64,000 nt of DNA from Rhodovulum euryhalinum (lineage in GTDB: Bacteria; Pseudomonadota; Alphaproteobacteria; Rhodobacterales; Rhodobacteraceae): contig NZ_SLWW01000008.1 in assembly GCF_004342445.1 (NCBI RefSeq), positions 114,667 through 178,666 on the forward strand. Direction: 5' to 3'. Of this stretch, positions 8,697 through 17,102 are shown piece after piece. Numbering within the stretch: the first letter of the stretch is position 1; each line of letters opens with the position of its first letter. The position numbers and the translations under genes were made by a program. The notes under the pieces were generated by a model. It was not told where the DNA came from, ran no database searches, and saw only the letters and a program-made list of their open reading frames with translations.

Positions 8697-10052
8697 ATGT
8701 CCACCTGGCTTGACCAGCTCCCCGAGGCCACGAGCGTCTATCTCGACGGGCGCAAGCCCGACGAGGTGGAATGCATCGTGGCCGACATCGCCGGGATCGC
8801 CCGCGGCAAGGCGATGCCCGCCTCGAAATTCGCCACCCAGACGCGGTTCTACCTGCCCAACTCGATCTTCCTGCAGACGATCACCGGGGACTGGGCCGAC
8901 ATTCCGGGCCAGGAATTCACCGAGCCCGACATGATCCTGACGCCGGATTTCACCACCGCGACGGCCGCGCCCTGGACCGCCGACCTGACGTTGCAGGTGA
9001 TCCACGACATTGCCGACCAGGCCGGCAACCCGGTGCCGATCGCGCCCCGCAACGTGCTGAAGCGCATCGTGGGACTTTACAACGCCCGCGGCTGGAAACC
9101 CATCGTCGCGCCCGAGATGGAATTCTTCCTCGTCGCGCGCAACGTCAACCCCGCCGAGCCGGTCGAGGCGCCGATCGGCCGGTCGGGCCGCAAGGCCGCC
9201 GCGCGGCAGGCCTATTCGATGAGTGCGGTGGACGAATACGGCCCCGTGATCGACGACATCTACGATTTCGCCGAGGCGCAGGGCCTCGAGATCGACGGCA
9301 TCCTGCAGGAGGGCGGCGCGGGCCAGGTGGAGCTGAACCTGCGCCATGGCGACCCGGTGCGGCTGGCCGACGAGATCTTCTTCTTCAAGCGGCTGATCCG
9401 CGAGGCGGCGCTCAGGCACGACTGCTATGCCACCTTCATGGCCAAGCCGATCGAGGACGAACCGGGGTCGGCCATGCATATCCACCATTCGGTGGTCGAC
9501 ATTGCGACCGAGCGGAACATCTTTTCGGAACCCGACGGGGGCGAAAGCCCGGCCTTCATGCATTTCATCGCCGGGCTGCAGACCCACATGCCCTCGGTGG
9601 TTGCACTGCTGGCGCCCTATGTGAACAGCTATCGCCGCTACGTCCCCGACTTCGCCGCGCCGATCAACCTGGAATGGGGGCGCGACAACCGCACCACCGG
9701 CCTGCGGGTGCCGGTGGCCGAACCCGAGGCCCGGCGGGTCGAAAACCGGCTGGCAGGGATGGATTGCAACCCCTATCTCGGCATCGCGGCGTCGCTGGCC
9801 TGTGGCTATCTGGGCCTGATCGAGGGCACCCAGCCCAAGGCGGAATACAAGGGCGACGCCTATTCCGGCGACGAATCGATCCCGCGCAACGTCAGCGAGG
9901 CACTGGACATCTTCGGCGCGTCCCAGGCCATGCGGCAGGTCCTGGGCGAAGAGTTCTGCGCCGTCTACGAGTCGGTCAAGACGCTGGAATACAAGGAGTT
10001 CCTGCAGGTCATCAGCCCGTGGGAGCGCGAACATCTGTTGTTGAACGTATGA
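8697..10052 (+). CDS. Glutamine synthetase-family ligase 2 (PuuA-like)
   Basis: A 451-residue GS-fold ligase with the N-terminal signature DIAGIARGKAMPASKF and active-site motifs EMEFFLVA, EGGAGQVELNLRHGD, AMHIHHSVVD and DNRTTGLRVPV. It is only distantly similar to ligase 1, for example in the substrate-loop region, so it is not a recent duplicate. The two may act on different amines or form a mixed oligomer. The ATG at 8697 is four bases after the amidotransferase stop; the frame stays open upstream inside that gene. The stop overlaps the oxidase start (ATGA). Confidence 0.88.
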   Translation: MSTWLDQLPEATSVYLDGRKPDEVECIVADIAGIARGKAMPASKFATQTRFYLPNSIFLQTITGDWADIPGQEFTEPDMILTPDFTTATAAPWTADLTLQVIHDIADQAGNPVPIAPRNVLKRIVGLYNARGWKPIVAPEMEFFLVARNVNPAEPVEAPIGRSGRKAAARQAYSMSAVDEYGPVIDDIYDFAEAQGLEIDGILQEGGAGQVELNLRHGDPVRLADEIFFFKRLIREAALRHDCYATFMAKPIEDEPGSAMHIHHSVVDIATERNIFSEPDGGESPAFMHFIAGLQTHMPSVVALLAPYVNSYRRYVPDFAAPINLEWGRDNRTTGLRVPVAEPEARRVENRLAGMDCNPYLGIAASLACGYLGLIEGTQPKAEYKGDAYSGDESIPRNVSEALDIFGASQAMRQVLGEEFCAVYESVKTLEYKEFLQVISPWEREHLLLNV

Positions 10053-11353
10053 ACCTGCTGTTCGCCAACGACCGCCCGGGGGCCTATCCCGAGAGCTGGT
10101 ATGCCGAGGTGACGCCGCCGCTGGCGCCGTTCGCGCCGCTGGCGGGTGACCGGCGAGCCGATCTTTGCGTGGTGGGGGGCGGCTATACCGGGCTGTCGGC
10201 GGCGCTGCACGCGGCCGAGGCCGGGGCCGACGTGGTGCTGGTCGAGGCGCACCGGGTGGGGTTCGGCGCATCCGGGCGGAATGGCGGACAGGTCGGGTCG
10301 GGCCAGCGGCTGCACCAGGACGCGCTGGAGCGGATGCTGGGCGATGCCGCGGCGGCCCGGCTGTGGCACCTGGCCGAGGACGCCAAGGCGCTGGTGGCCC
10401 ACCTGATTGCCGCGCATGCCATCGCCTGCGATTATCGCCCGGGCGTGGCCCATGCGGAATGGACGAACCGCGGCGTGGACGCAGCGCATGCCTATGCCGA
10501 AAAGCTGCTGCGTGACTACGAATACGATCTCGTCGAGCCGCTGACAGGCGACGAGATGCGTGCGCTGGTGGGGTCGCCCGCCTACAAGGGCGGCGTGGTG
10601 GACTGGGGTGCGGGACACCTGAACCCGCTGGCCTTCGTACTGGGACTGGCGCGCGCCGCAGCGGCGGCCGGGGCCGTGATCCACGAGGGCACGCTGGTGG
10701 AACGGGTCGAACCGGGCGCCCGCCCCGTTGTCGTCACCGACAAAGGCCGGGTGACGGCCGACACGGTGATCCTGGCCGCGAACGGCTATCTTGGCGGGCT
10801 GGAGCCAACCATTGCCGCGCGCGTCATGCCGATCAACAATTTCATCGTCGCGACCGAGCCCCTGGGCGAGCGCGCCGCGGGCGTGCTGACGCGCGAGATC
10901 GCAGTGGCCGACAGCCGTTTCGTGGTGAACTATTTCCGCCTGACACCCGACCATCGGCTGCTGTTCGGCGGCGGTGAGAGCTATGGCTACCGCTTTCCCG
11001 GGGATATCCGGGCGAAGGTGCGCAAGCCGATGCTCCAGGTCTTTCCGCAACTGGCCGATGTCGCGCTGACGCATGCCTGGGGCGGCACGCTTGCGATCAC
11101 CCGCACCCGCCTGCCCCATCTGGCCGCACCCGCGCCGGGTATCCTGTCAGCGGGCGGCTATTCGGGTCACGGGGTGGCACTGGCGACGCTGGCCGGGCGC
11201 CTTCTGGCCGAGGCGAGCCGCGGGCCCAGCGCCGGTTTCGAGAGCTTTGCGCGCCTGCCCTGCCCGCCTTTCCCGGGCGGGACCGCCTTGCGTACGCCGC
11301 TGCTGGCGCTTGCCATGGCGTGGTATGGCCTGCGCGACACGCTGGGGTTTTGA
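10049..11353 (+). CDS. FAD-dependent oxidase, PuuB-like (gamma-glutamylputrescine oxidoreductase family)
   Basis: A 434-residue DAO-family flavoprotein. The dinucleotide-binding motif is VVGGGYTGLSAALHAAEAGADVVLVE, with the GFGASGRNGGQVG flavin motif typical of PuuB and related amine oxidases, and a C-terminal GGYSGHGVALATLAG. It should oxidise the gamma-glutamyl amine to the aldehyde with release of ammonia or amine. The start overlaps the ligase 2 stop. No aldehyde dehydrogenase (PuuC) or GABA transaminase (PuuE) follows, so later steps must be encoded elsewhere. Confidence 0.88.
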   Translation: MNLLFANDRPGAYPESWYAEVTPPLAPFAPLAGDRRADLCVVGGGYTGLSAALHAAEAGADVVLVEAHRVGFGASGRNGGQVGSGQRLHQDALERMLGDAAAARLWHLAEDAKALVAHLIAAHAIACDYRPGVAHAEWTNRGVDAAHAYAEKLLRDYEYDLVEPLTGDEMRALVGSPAYKGGVVDWGAGHLNPLAFVLGLARAAAAAGAVIHEGTLVERVEPGARPVVVTDKGRVTADTVILAANGYLGGLEPTIAARVMPINNFIVATEPLGERAAGVLTREIAVADSRFVVNYFRLTPDHRLLFGGGESYGYRFPGDIRAKVRKPMLQVFPQLADVALTHAWGGTLAITRTRLPHLAAPAPGILSAGGYSGHGVALATLAGRLLAEASRGPSAGFESFARLPCPPFPGGTALRTPLLALAMAWYGLRDTLGF

Positions 11354-11408
11354 TCCGGGCGGATCGCGGCTGCCATTTGTCTGTCACGGGGCTTTGCTTT
11401 ACAGAAAA

Positions 11409-11427
11409 CCTGAAAGCGATGTTCAGG
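11409..11427 (+). promoter_or_regulatory. Inverted repeat before the DegT-type aminotransferase
   Basis: CCTGAA-N7-TTCAGG lies 13 bases before the ATG at 11441 and includes part of the ribosome binding site (AGGAAAGG). Further up, TTGTCT and TTACAG are 16 bases apart, a possible promoter. The repeat could be an operator or could hide the ribosome binding site. Confidence 0.3.
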
Positions 11428-11440
11428 AAAGGCGAAACCC

Positions 11441-12643
11441 ATGGCCCTCGCCCCCAATGTCTACGACGCCGAACCGATCCCCGAGGCGGCGCGGGCCGAG
11501 ATCGACCGGCTGCTGCAATCGGGCGACCTGTTCCGCTATACCGCCGCCAAGGACGCGCCCGTGACACTGCTGGAACGGGAGTTCGCCGCGTTCATGGGCG
11601 CCCGCTACGCGGTGGCGGTGTCGTCCTGCTCGGCGGCGCTGTTTCTCTCGCTCAAGGCGCTGGACCTGCCGCGCGGGGCGCGTGTGATGATCCCGGCCTT
11701 TACCTTCGCCGCGGTGCCCTCGGCCATCGTGCACGCCGATTGCCAGCCGGTTCTGGTCGAGGTGGGCGCAAATTACCGGATCGACATGGGGGATTTCGCG
11801 GCGAAGCTGGACGAGGGTATCGCCGCCGTCATCGTCAGCCACATGCGCGGGCATACCTCGGACATGGATGCCATCATGGCCCTGTGCGCCGCACGGCAGA
11901 TCCCGGTGATCGAGGACGCCGCCCATTCGCTGGGCACGCTCTGGCACGGGCGGAAGATCGGCACGCTGGGCGCGATCGGCTGTTTCAGTTTCCAGTCCTA
12001 CAAGCTGGTCAATGCGGGCGAGGGCGGCATCCTGATCACCGACGACCCCGACCTTGCGGCCCGCGCGGTCATCATGTCGGGCGCCTACGAGCACAACTGG
12101 AAAAAGCATGACGGCCTGCAGAACAGCTTTGCCCACTGGCAGAACCGGCTGCCGCTTTACAACATGCGGATGCAGAACCTGTCGGCCGCGGTGATCCGCC
12201 CGCAACTGGCCGAGGTGGACCGCCGGGTCAGCGACGGGAGGGCGAACCACGACTACGTCGCGGGCCGCCTGAATACCTGCGCCTGGCTCGACGTGCCCCC
12301 GCCCCTGCCGCCCGAGGAACGCGCGCCCGATTCGATCCAGTTCAACCTTGTCGGCCTTGACAGCGACGCGGAGGCCATCGCGTTTCAGGACGAAGCCCGG
12401 GCGCGCGGGGTCGGCGTGCAGGTCTTCGGCCTGAGCCAGGACAATGCGCGCGCCTTCTGGAACTGGCGGTTCATCGAGGGGCCGCAACCCGACCTGCCGA
12501 AGACGCGTGCGATGCTGATGCGGGCCTGCGACACGCGGCTGCCCGCGCGGCTGACGCGCGGGGAGCTCGATCTGATTGCGGATGCGCTGATCGGGGCGGT
12601 CGAGGCCGTGAAGGGGGCGGACACCCGCGCCTACGGCACCTGA
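11441..12643 (+). CDS. DegT/DnrJ/EryC1/StrS-family PLP aminotransferase
   Basis: A 400-residue aminotransferase of the sugar-aminotransferase fold. The N-terminal substrate loop is followed by SSCSAALFLSLKAL, the DxxH-type motif EDAAHSLG, and the PLP lysine in FSFQSYKLVNAGEGG. Family members usually transfer an amino group to keto-sugars, but there are no sugar biosynthesis genes near it. It follows the amine-catabolism genes by 87 bases and has a possible promoter of its own. A transaminase acting on an amine-derived aldehyde is conceivable but not shown. It is intact and full length. Confidence 0.85.
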   Translation: MALAPNVYDAEPIPEAARAEIDRLLQSGDLFRYTAAKDAPVTLLEREFAAFMGARYAVAVSSCSAALFLSLKALDLPRGARVMIPAFTFAAVPSAIVHADCQPVLVEVGANYRIDMGDFAAKLDEGIAAVIVSHMRGHTSDMDAIMALCAARQIPVIEDAAHSLGTLWHGRKIGTLGAIGCFSFQSYKLVNAGEGGILITDDPDLAARAVIMSGAYEHNWKKHDGLQNSFAHWQNRLPLYNMRMQNLSAAVIRPQLAEVDRRVSDGRANHDYVAGRLNTCAWLDVPPPLPPEERAPDSIQFNLVGLDSDAEAIAFQDEARARGVGVQVFGLSQDNARAFWNWRFIEGPQPDLPKTRAMLMRACDTRLPARLTRGELDLIADALIGAVEAVKGADTRAYGT

Positions 12644-12647
12644 CTCC

Positions 12648-13202
12648 TCAGCCGTTCAGCTTGGACAGCTTGCGCTGCAACTCGGCCAGCTCGCGGCGGA
12701 TATCGTCCAGTTCACCGCTTCCGCCGCGTGCATCCTCGTCGTCGCGCGCGGGACCGGAACTGCCCGCCCAGCCCGCGGTCATTGCCTTGAGGAACGCCTC
12801 TTGCTGGGCCTGCAACGCCTCGAAGCCGGGCATGGCCGCAATCGGGTTCATCCGGCCCATGTTCTCCATCATCTTCGCCTGGCTCTCGCGCAGCATGTCA
12901 AAGCTCTGGGCCAGGAATTGCGGCACGATGCTGTTGGCCGATGTCGTATAGCTGCGCACCAGGTCGGTCAGCACGTTGATCGGCAGCACGCTTTCGCCCT
13001 TGCTCTCGTGCTCGGCGATGATCTGGAGAAGGTACTGCCGGGTCAGGTCGTCGCCGCTTTTCAGGTCGACGATCTTGACCTCGCGGCCCTCGCGGATGAC
13101 CTTGGCGATGTCCTCCAGCGTGACGTAGTCGCTTGTCTCGGTGTTGTAGAGACGGCGGCTGGCATAGCGCTTGATCAGCAATGGATCTTTCGCGTCGGTC
13201 AC
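12648..13202 (-). CDS. phaR: PHA synthesis repressor PhaR
   Basis: PhaR represses phasin and its own gene and is released by binding to nascent PHA granules. The 184-residue protein has the N-terminal PHB/PHA accumulation regulator DNA-binding domain (IKRYASRRLYNTETSDYVTLEDIAKVI, residues about 10-35), the following accumulation-regulator repeat around LTRQYLLQIIAEHESKG, and a C-terminal coiled coil rich in Arg/Glu/Leu. The start is GTG at 13202, preceded by GGGAGG with a seven-base spacer. It lies 148 bases after phaP on the same strand, the usual Paracoccus/Rhodobacter order. Confidence 0.93.
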   Translation of the reverse strand: MTDAKDPLLIKRYASRRLYNTETSDYVTLEDIAKVIREGREVKIVDLKSGDDLTRQYLLQIIAEHESKGESVLPINVLTDLVRSYTTSANSIVPQFLAQSFDMLRESQAKMMENMGRMNPIAAMPGFEALQAQQEAFLKAMTAGWAGSSGPARDDEDARGGSGELDDIRRELAELQRKLSKLNG

Positions 13203-13227
13203 GGGCGGGCCTCCCTCGATGGCGATG

Positions 13228-13239
13228 CTGCAGCAGCAG
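13228..13239. promoter_or_regulatory. Candidate PhaR autoregulatory site
   Basis: CTGC-AGCA-GCAG (CTGC-N4-GCAG) lies 26 bases upstream of the phaR start, followed by further TGC/GCA half sites (GCAGC-N6-GCTGC at about 13246-13261). It resembles the TGC-rich PhaR targets known from Paracoccus and Rhodobacter and the perfect operators upstream of phaP in this window. Confidence 0.45.
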
Positions 13240-13265
13240 CGGTTCGCAGCTTAAGCGCTGCAAAC

Positions 13266-13299
13266 GCAAAAAGAAAGGGCGGGCACAAGGCCCGCCCCA
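13266..13299 (-). terminator. Intrinsic terminator after phaP
   Basis: On the minus strand a GGGCGGGC/GCCCGCCC hairpin (13277-13298) is followed by TTTCTTTTT. It lies between phaP and phaR, so strong phasin transcription would stop before phaR and leave phaR to its own promoter or to read-through. Confidence 0.75.
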
Positions 13300-13350
13300 G
13301 GTATTGACCTATCGACAGGGAGGAGGAGTCGAGGTCAAATCGGTATCGGT

Positions 13351-13803
13351 TCAGACCGCAGTGGCGGTGGTCGCCTTCTTGACGGTCTTGGTCGCCGTGG
13401 TCGTGGCCTTCTTCATCGCCGTGGTGGCGTCCTGAGAGAAGTCCTTGCCCGCGGCCAGCATCAGCTCGACGGTTTCCATCTGAACCTTCTTGGCGACTTC
13501 GGCGAAGGCGGCCATGTTCTCGGCAGCCATTTCGGCCGTCGAGGACGCGAAATCGGTCATCGCCTTGGTGTAGTCGGTGGGCTCGTCCTTGACGGTGGCC
13601 ACTTCGCCGAACTTGGCCAGCGTGTCCTTGGTCCACTTGGCGGAAATCTCGGTGGATTTCTCGGCGGCTTCGAGCGCGACCTTCGACATCTTCTCGGCCA
13701 GCGCGGCCTGGGTCTTGAACGCGTCCTGCATCACGGTCGGGTCCATCGAGAACGCGGACATCATGTCCTGCATCATCTTGGTGAAATCCTGGGTGTCAGC
13801 CAT
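13351..13803 (-). CDS. phaP: Phasin (PHA granule-associated protein)
   Basis: Phasins coat PHA granules. This 150-residue protein is largely helical and amphipathic, rich in Ala, Lys, Glu and Met (MADTQDFTKMMQDMMSAF at the start; a C-terminal run of Lys-Ala-Thr repeats, ATTAMKKATTTATK). The open frame continues upstream, but the ATG at 13803 has a clear AGGAG eight bases before it. It lies between phaC and phaR. The promoter, described separately, carries two perfect PhaR-type palindromes, so expression should depend strongly on PHA accumulation. Confidence 0.9.
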   Translation of the reverse strand: MADTQDFTKMMQDMMSAFSMDPTVMQDAFKTQAALAEKMSKVALEAAEKSTEISAKWTKDTLAKFGEVATVKDEPTDYTKAMTDFASSTAEMAAENMAAFAEVAKKVQMETVELMLAAGKDFSQDATTAMKKATTTATKTVKKATTATAV

Positions 13804-13857
13804 TGGGGGTCTCCTGTTGCGGGCGTACCGCCCGTCTCTGCTGTGATCCTGAACACG

Positions 13858-13886
13858 AACATACATGCTGCGCCGCAGCATTTCAA
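13858..13886 (-). promoter_or_regulatory. phaP promoter (TTGAAA-N17-TATGTT)
   Basis: On the minus strand, TTGAAA (13881-13886) and TATGTT (13858-13863) are exactly 17 bases apart, giving a sigma70-type promoter starting near 13851. The 17-base spacer is almost entirely one perfect palindrome, the proximal PhaR operator, so PhaR binding would directly block RNA polymerase. Confidence 0.7.
13865..13881. promoter_or_regulatory. PhaR operator O1 (perfect 17-bp palindrome)
   Basis: ATGCTGCGCCGCAGCAT contains CTGC-N3-GCAG and is a perfect inverted repeat around 13873. It matches the CTGC-N3-GCAG form reported for PhaR sites in Rhodobacter and fills the phaP promoter spacer. Confidence 0.7.
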
Positions 13887-13893
13887 GTGTCTT

Positions 13894-13910
13894 TTGCTGC
13901 GTCGCAGCAA
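13894..13910. promoter_or_regulatory. PhaR operator O2 (perfect 17-bp palindrome)
   Basis: TTGCTGCGTCGCAGCAA is a second perfect CTGC-N3-GCAG palindrome, centred 29 bp from O1 and ending eight bases upstream of the phaP -35 box. Two sites nearly three helical turns apart suggest cooperative binding. Confidence 0.68.
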
Positions 13911-13929
13911 TTCCCGCGAATGGCCGGTT

Positions 13930-15729
13930 TCAGTCGGGTCCGGCCGATAGCACATAGGTGCCGGGCGCGTCGCATAGCGCCTGCAGCGGACCCTCTCCGG
14001 GGATGCGGGCAGGAACCTGCTTGCCGGACCGCCGGCTCAGCCACGCCTCCCAGCGCGGCCACCACGACCCCTCGTGGAACTCGGCCCCCGCGCGCCATAC
14101 CTCGGCGGTCATGTCCTTCGTCGGGGCGTCGTTCGTGTAGTGGCCGTATTTCCGCTTGGCCGGCGGATTCACGATGCCCGCGATATGGCCCGACTGCGAG
14201 AGGATGAAGGTCTTGTCGCGGCTGCCCATCCGGCGCACGCCCTCGTAGGACGAGGCCCAGGCCGCGATATGGTCGGTCTCGCAGGCCACGGCGCAAAGCG
14301 GCACCTTCACCTCGGAAATCTTAACGGTCTCGCCGCAGATCTCGAACCCGTCACGGGCGAAGCGGTCGCCCTGGCAGAGTCCGCGCAGGTATTCGACCAC
14401 CATCCGCGCTGGCAGGTTCGTCGAATCGCCGTTCCAGAACAGCAGGTCAAAGGCCGGCGGACGTTCGCCCATCATGTAGTTGCGGATCGCGGGCCGGTAG
14501 ATCAGGTCGTTCGAGCGCAGAAACGAGAAGGTGCGCGACATGAAGAAGCTGTCGAGATAGCCGTTTTCGGTCACCTCGCGTTCGATCCCGTCCACGAAAT
14601 CGTCGTCGAGGAACACCCCCACCTCGCCCTGGTCCGAGAAATCGGTCAGCGTGGTGAAGAAGGTGGCCGAGCGGATCGAGCGGTCCTTGCGCTTTTCCAT
14701 CAGCGCCAGCGTCAGCGACAGCGTGGTGCCCGCGATGCAATAGCCGATCACGTTGACCTTGTCCTCGGCGGTGATCTTCTTCACCTGCTCTACGACGGTC
14801 AGATAGCCCTCTTCGACATAGGTATCCATGCCGACATCGGCATAGCTCGCGTCGGGGTTCACCCAAGACACCACGAACAGGGTGTAGCCCTGGTCGACGA
14901 TCCACTTGATCAGCGAGTTCTTCGGCGTCAGGTCGAGGATGTAGAACTTGTTGATCCAGGGCGGGAAGATGATCAGCGGCGTGGCATGCACCGTCTCTGT
15001 GCTGGGCGCATACTGGATCAACTCCAGCATCCGGTTGCGATAGACGACCTTGCCAGACGTCGTCGCCAGATTCTCGCCCACCGTAAAGGCGTCGCGATCG
15101 GCCAGCGTCACCAGGATTTCGCCCTCGTTCGCCTCGATGTCGCGTACCAGGTTCTCCAGCCCGTCGACCAGCGACTGGCCGTCGGTCGCCACCGCCTTTT
15201 CCAGCGCCTCGGGGTTCGTACCGAGGAAATTCGCGGGCGACATCAGGTCGACGATCTGCTGGGTGAAGTATTCCAGCCGCCTGGCATCCTTGGGGTTGAG
15301 CCCCTCGATACCCTTGACCGCACTTGCGATCGCCTCGGCGTTCATCAGGTATTGCTGCTTGACGAAGTTGAAATAGGGGTGGGTCTGCCACAGCGGGTTC
15401 GAGAACCGCGGATCGGGCGGCGTGCGGTCCTCGGGCGCCTTGAGCGTACCGCGCGCCAGCGCCTCCTGCGCCTCGACGAAATGTTTCAATGACTTGCCCC
15501 AATAGGCGACCTGATGCTCGATCAGCTTCGAGGGGTTGCGCATCATCTCGACCATGTAGGCGGCGGCGGCCTTCATGTAGAGGTCGTGGCCCGGCCCCTG
15601 CAGGTTCGGATCGATCCTCCGCTTCCTGGATACCGCGCCCATCAACCGTTCGGTCAGCCCCTCGAGTTTGGCGAGGTTCTCGTTCAGACGTTCGAGATTC
15701 GTGCCCGGCGCATCTTCTTCAGTTGTCAC
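13930..15729 (-). CDS. phaC: Class I poly(3-hydroxyalkanoate) synthase
   Basis: PhaC polymerises (R)-3-hydroxyacyl-CoA into PHA at the granule surface. The 599-residue protein has the PhaC N-terminal domain followed by an alpha/beta-hydrolase domain. The synthase box NVIGYCIAGTTLS carries the catalytic Cys near residue 330; the catalytic Asp (ACETDHIAAW) and His (SQSGHIAGIVNPP) are also present. The start is GTG at 15729, with AGGGGG about ten bases upstream. It is transcribed away from phaZ and towards phaP; its upstream region has TGC-rich half sites but no perfect PhaR palindrome. Confidence 0.96.
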   Translation of the reverse strand: MTTEEDAPGTNLERLNENLAKLEGLTERLMGAVSRKRRIDPNLQGPGHDLYMKAAAAYMVEMMRNPSKLIEHQVAYWGKSLKHFVEAQEALARGTLKAPEDRTPPDPRFSNPLWQTHPYFNFVKQQYLMNAEAIASAVKGIEGLNPKDARRLEYFTQQIVDLMSPANFLGTNPEALEKAVATDGQSLVDGLENLVRDIEANEGEILVTLADRDAFTVGENLATTSGKVVYRNRMLELIQYAPSTETVHATPLIIFPPWINKFYILDLTPKNSLIKWIVDQGYTLFVVSWVNPDASYADVGMDTYVEEGYLTVVEQVKKITAEDKVNVIGYCIAGTTLSLTLALMEKRKDRSIRSATFFTTLTDFSDQGEVGVFLDDDFVDGIEREVTENGYLDSFFMSRTFSFLRSNDLIYRPAIRNYMMGERPPAFDLLFWNGDSTNLPARMVVEYLRGLCQGDRFARDGFEICGETVKISEVKVPLCAVACETDHIAAWASSYEGVRRMGSRDKTFILSQSGHIAGIVNPPAKRKYGHYTNDAPTKDMTAEVWRAGAEFHEGSWWPRWEAWLSRRSGKQVPARIPGEGPLQALCDAPGTYVLSAGPD

Positions 15730-15800
15730 GGCGCGGTTTCCCCCTTACTTTTCGCAGTCGCAGCATCGCCGCCTCCCCGGCTATCGCTGAGCCTGCATCT

Positions 15801-15815
15801 CCGATATCCTATCGG
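15801..15815 (+). promoter_or_regulatory. Small inverted repeat before phaZ
   Basis: CCGATA-TCC-TATCGG ends just before the phaZ ribosome binding site (AAAAGGAG) in the 100-base phaC/phaZ divergent region. It may be an operator or a small leader hairpin; no regulator is assigned. Confidence 0.3.
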
Positions 15816-15829
15816 AAAAGGAGTGGCGA

Positions 15830-17098
15830 ATGAAATACATGGCGACCTACGACCTGATGGAGACGGCGCGCAACACCAACCAGTGGCTGGGCGCGACCGC
15901 GCAGGCGCTTGGTTCGTATCCGGCCGTCAGCATGGTGCCGAACCCGTTCTTCCGGCTGATTGCCGCATGGGGCGAGGTGACCGAACGCACCTTTGCGCGC
16001 ATGGTCGCCAAGCCCGACTGGAACATCAACTCGGTGGTCGGCGCAGACGGGCGAGACCATATCGTGTCGGTCGAGAAGGCCGTCCAGCGCCCGTTTGGCG
16101 ACCTGATCCAGTTCCAGGTGCACGGCCGCCCGCCCAAGGCCCGCCGCGTCCTGCTGGTGGCGCCGATGTCGGGCCACTATGCCACGCTCCTGCGCTCGAC
16201 AGTGGCCAGTCTGCTGCCCGATTGCGAGGTCTTCATCACCGACTGGCACAACGCGCGCGACATCCCGGTGTCCGCCGGCAAGTTCGATGTCGAGGATTAC
16301 ACCCTCTACCTTGTCGATTTCATGAAGTTCCTCGGCCCCGACACCCACGTGATCGCGGTCTGCCAGCCCGCGCCGCTGACGCTGGCCGCAACCGCCTATC
16401 TGGCGGCTGAGGATCCGGATGCCCAGCCCCGGTCGCTAACACTGATCGGCGGCCCGATCGACCCCGACGCGGCCAAGACCGACGTCACAGATTTCGGCCG
16501 CCGCGTCACCATGGGCCAGCTTGAACAGCTTGCGATCCAGCGGGTCGGCTTCAAGTACGAAGGCGTCGGACGGCTGGTCTATCCGGGCCTGTTGCAGCTT
16601 GCCTCATTCATGTCGATGAATGGCGACCGCCACAGCCGCGCCTTTTCGGAACAGGTTCTCAAGGTCGCCAAGGGCGAGGCGGGGGACCACGACAAGCACA
16701 ACCGGTTCTACGACGAATATCTCGCGGTGATGGACATGACCGCGGAATTCTACCTGTCGACGGTCGAGCGCGTCTTCAAGCGCCGCGAGATCGCGCGCAA
16801 CGTCTTCAAGGTGGCGGGCCGCCAGGTCGATATCGCCGCGATCACCGAGGTTGCGGTCAAGACCGTCGAGGGGGCAAATGACGACATCTCGGCGCCGGGC
16901 CAGTGCATCGCGGCGCTGGACCTGCTGACCGGGCTGCCGGACGAGAAGAAGGCCAGCCACCTGGAACCGGGCGCAGGCCATTACGGCATCTTCGCGGGCA
17001 AGAGCTGGCGCAACAACATCCGGCCGCTGGTGCTGAACTTCATCGACGCGAATTCCGGCGCACCGCAACCGGGCCGCGCGCATCTGCGATCCGTCTGA
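15830..17098 (+). CDS. phaZ: Intracellular PHB depolymerase
   Basis: PhaZ degrades amorphous intracellular PHB granules. The 422-residue protein begins MKYMATYDLMETARNTN and has the depolymerase fold with the nucleophile motif VIAVCQPAPLTLAA (Cys near residue 178 in place of a serine lipase box), as in PhaZa1-type enzymes. The C-terminal part carries the conserved EPGAGHYGIFAGKSWRNNI. It has no signal peptide, as expected for the intracellular form. It diverges from phaC across 100 bases, a classic arrangement in which synthesis and degradation genes share one control region. Confidence 0.94.
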   Translation: MKYMATYDLMETARNTNQWLGATAQALGSYPAVSMVPNPFFRLIAAWGEVTERTFARMVAKPDWNINSVVGADGRDHIVSVEKAVQRPFGDLIQFQVHGRPPKARRVLLVAPMSGHYATLLRSTVASLLPDCEVFITDWHNARDIPVSAGKFDVEDYTLYLVDFMKFLGPDTHVIAVCQPAPLTLAATAYLAAEDPDAQPRSLTLIGGPIDPDAAKTDVTDFGRRVTMGQLEQLAIQRVGFKYEGVGRLVYPGLLQLASFMSMNGDRHSRAFSEQVLKVAKGEAGDHDKHNRFYDEYLAVMDMTAEFYLSTVERVFKRREIARNVFKVAGRQVDIAAITEVAVKTVEGANDDISAPGQCIAALDLLTGLPDEKKASHLEPGAGHYGIFAGKSWRNNIRPLVLNFIDANSGAPQPGRAHLRSV

Positions 17099-17102
17099 AG
17101 GG

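Noticed and set aside
14074-15492. A 472-codon plus-strand frame opposite phaC
   Set aside because: It lies wholly over the antisense of a PHA synthase with intact catalytic motifs; low-complexity His/Arg/Val composition.
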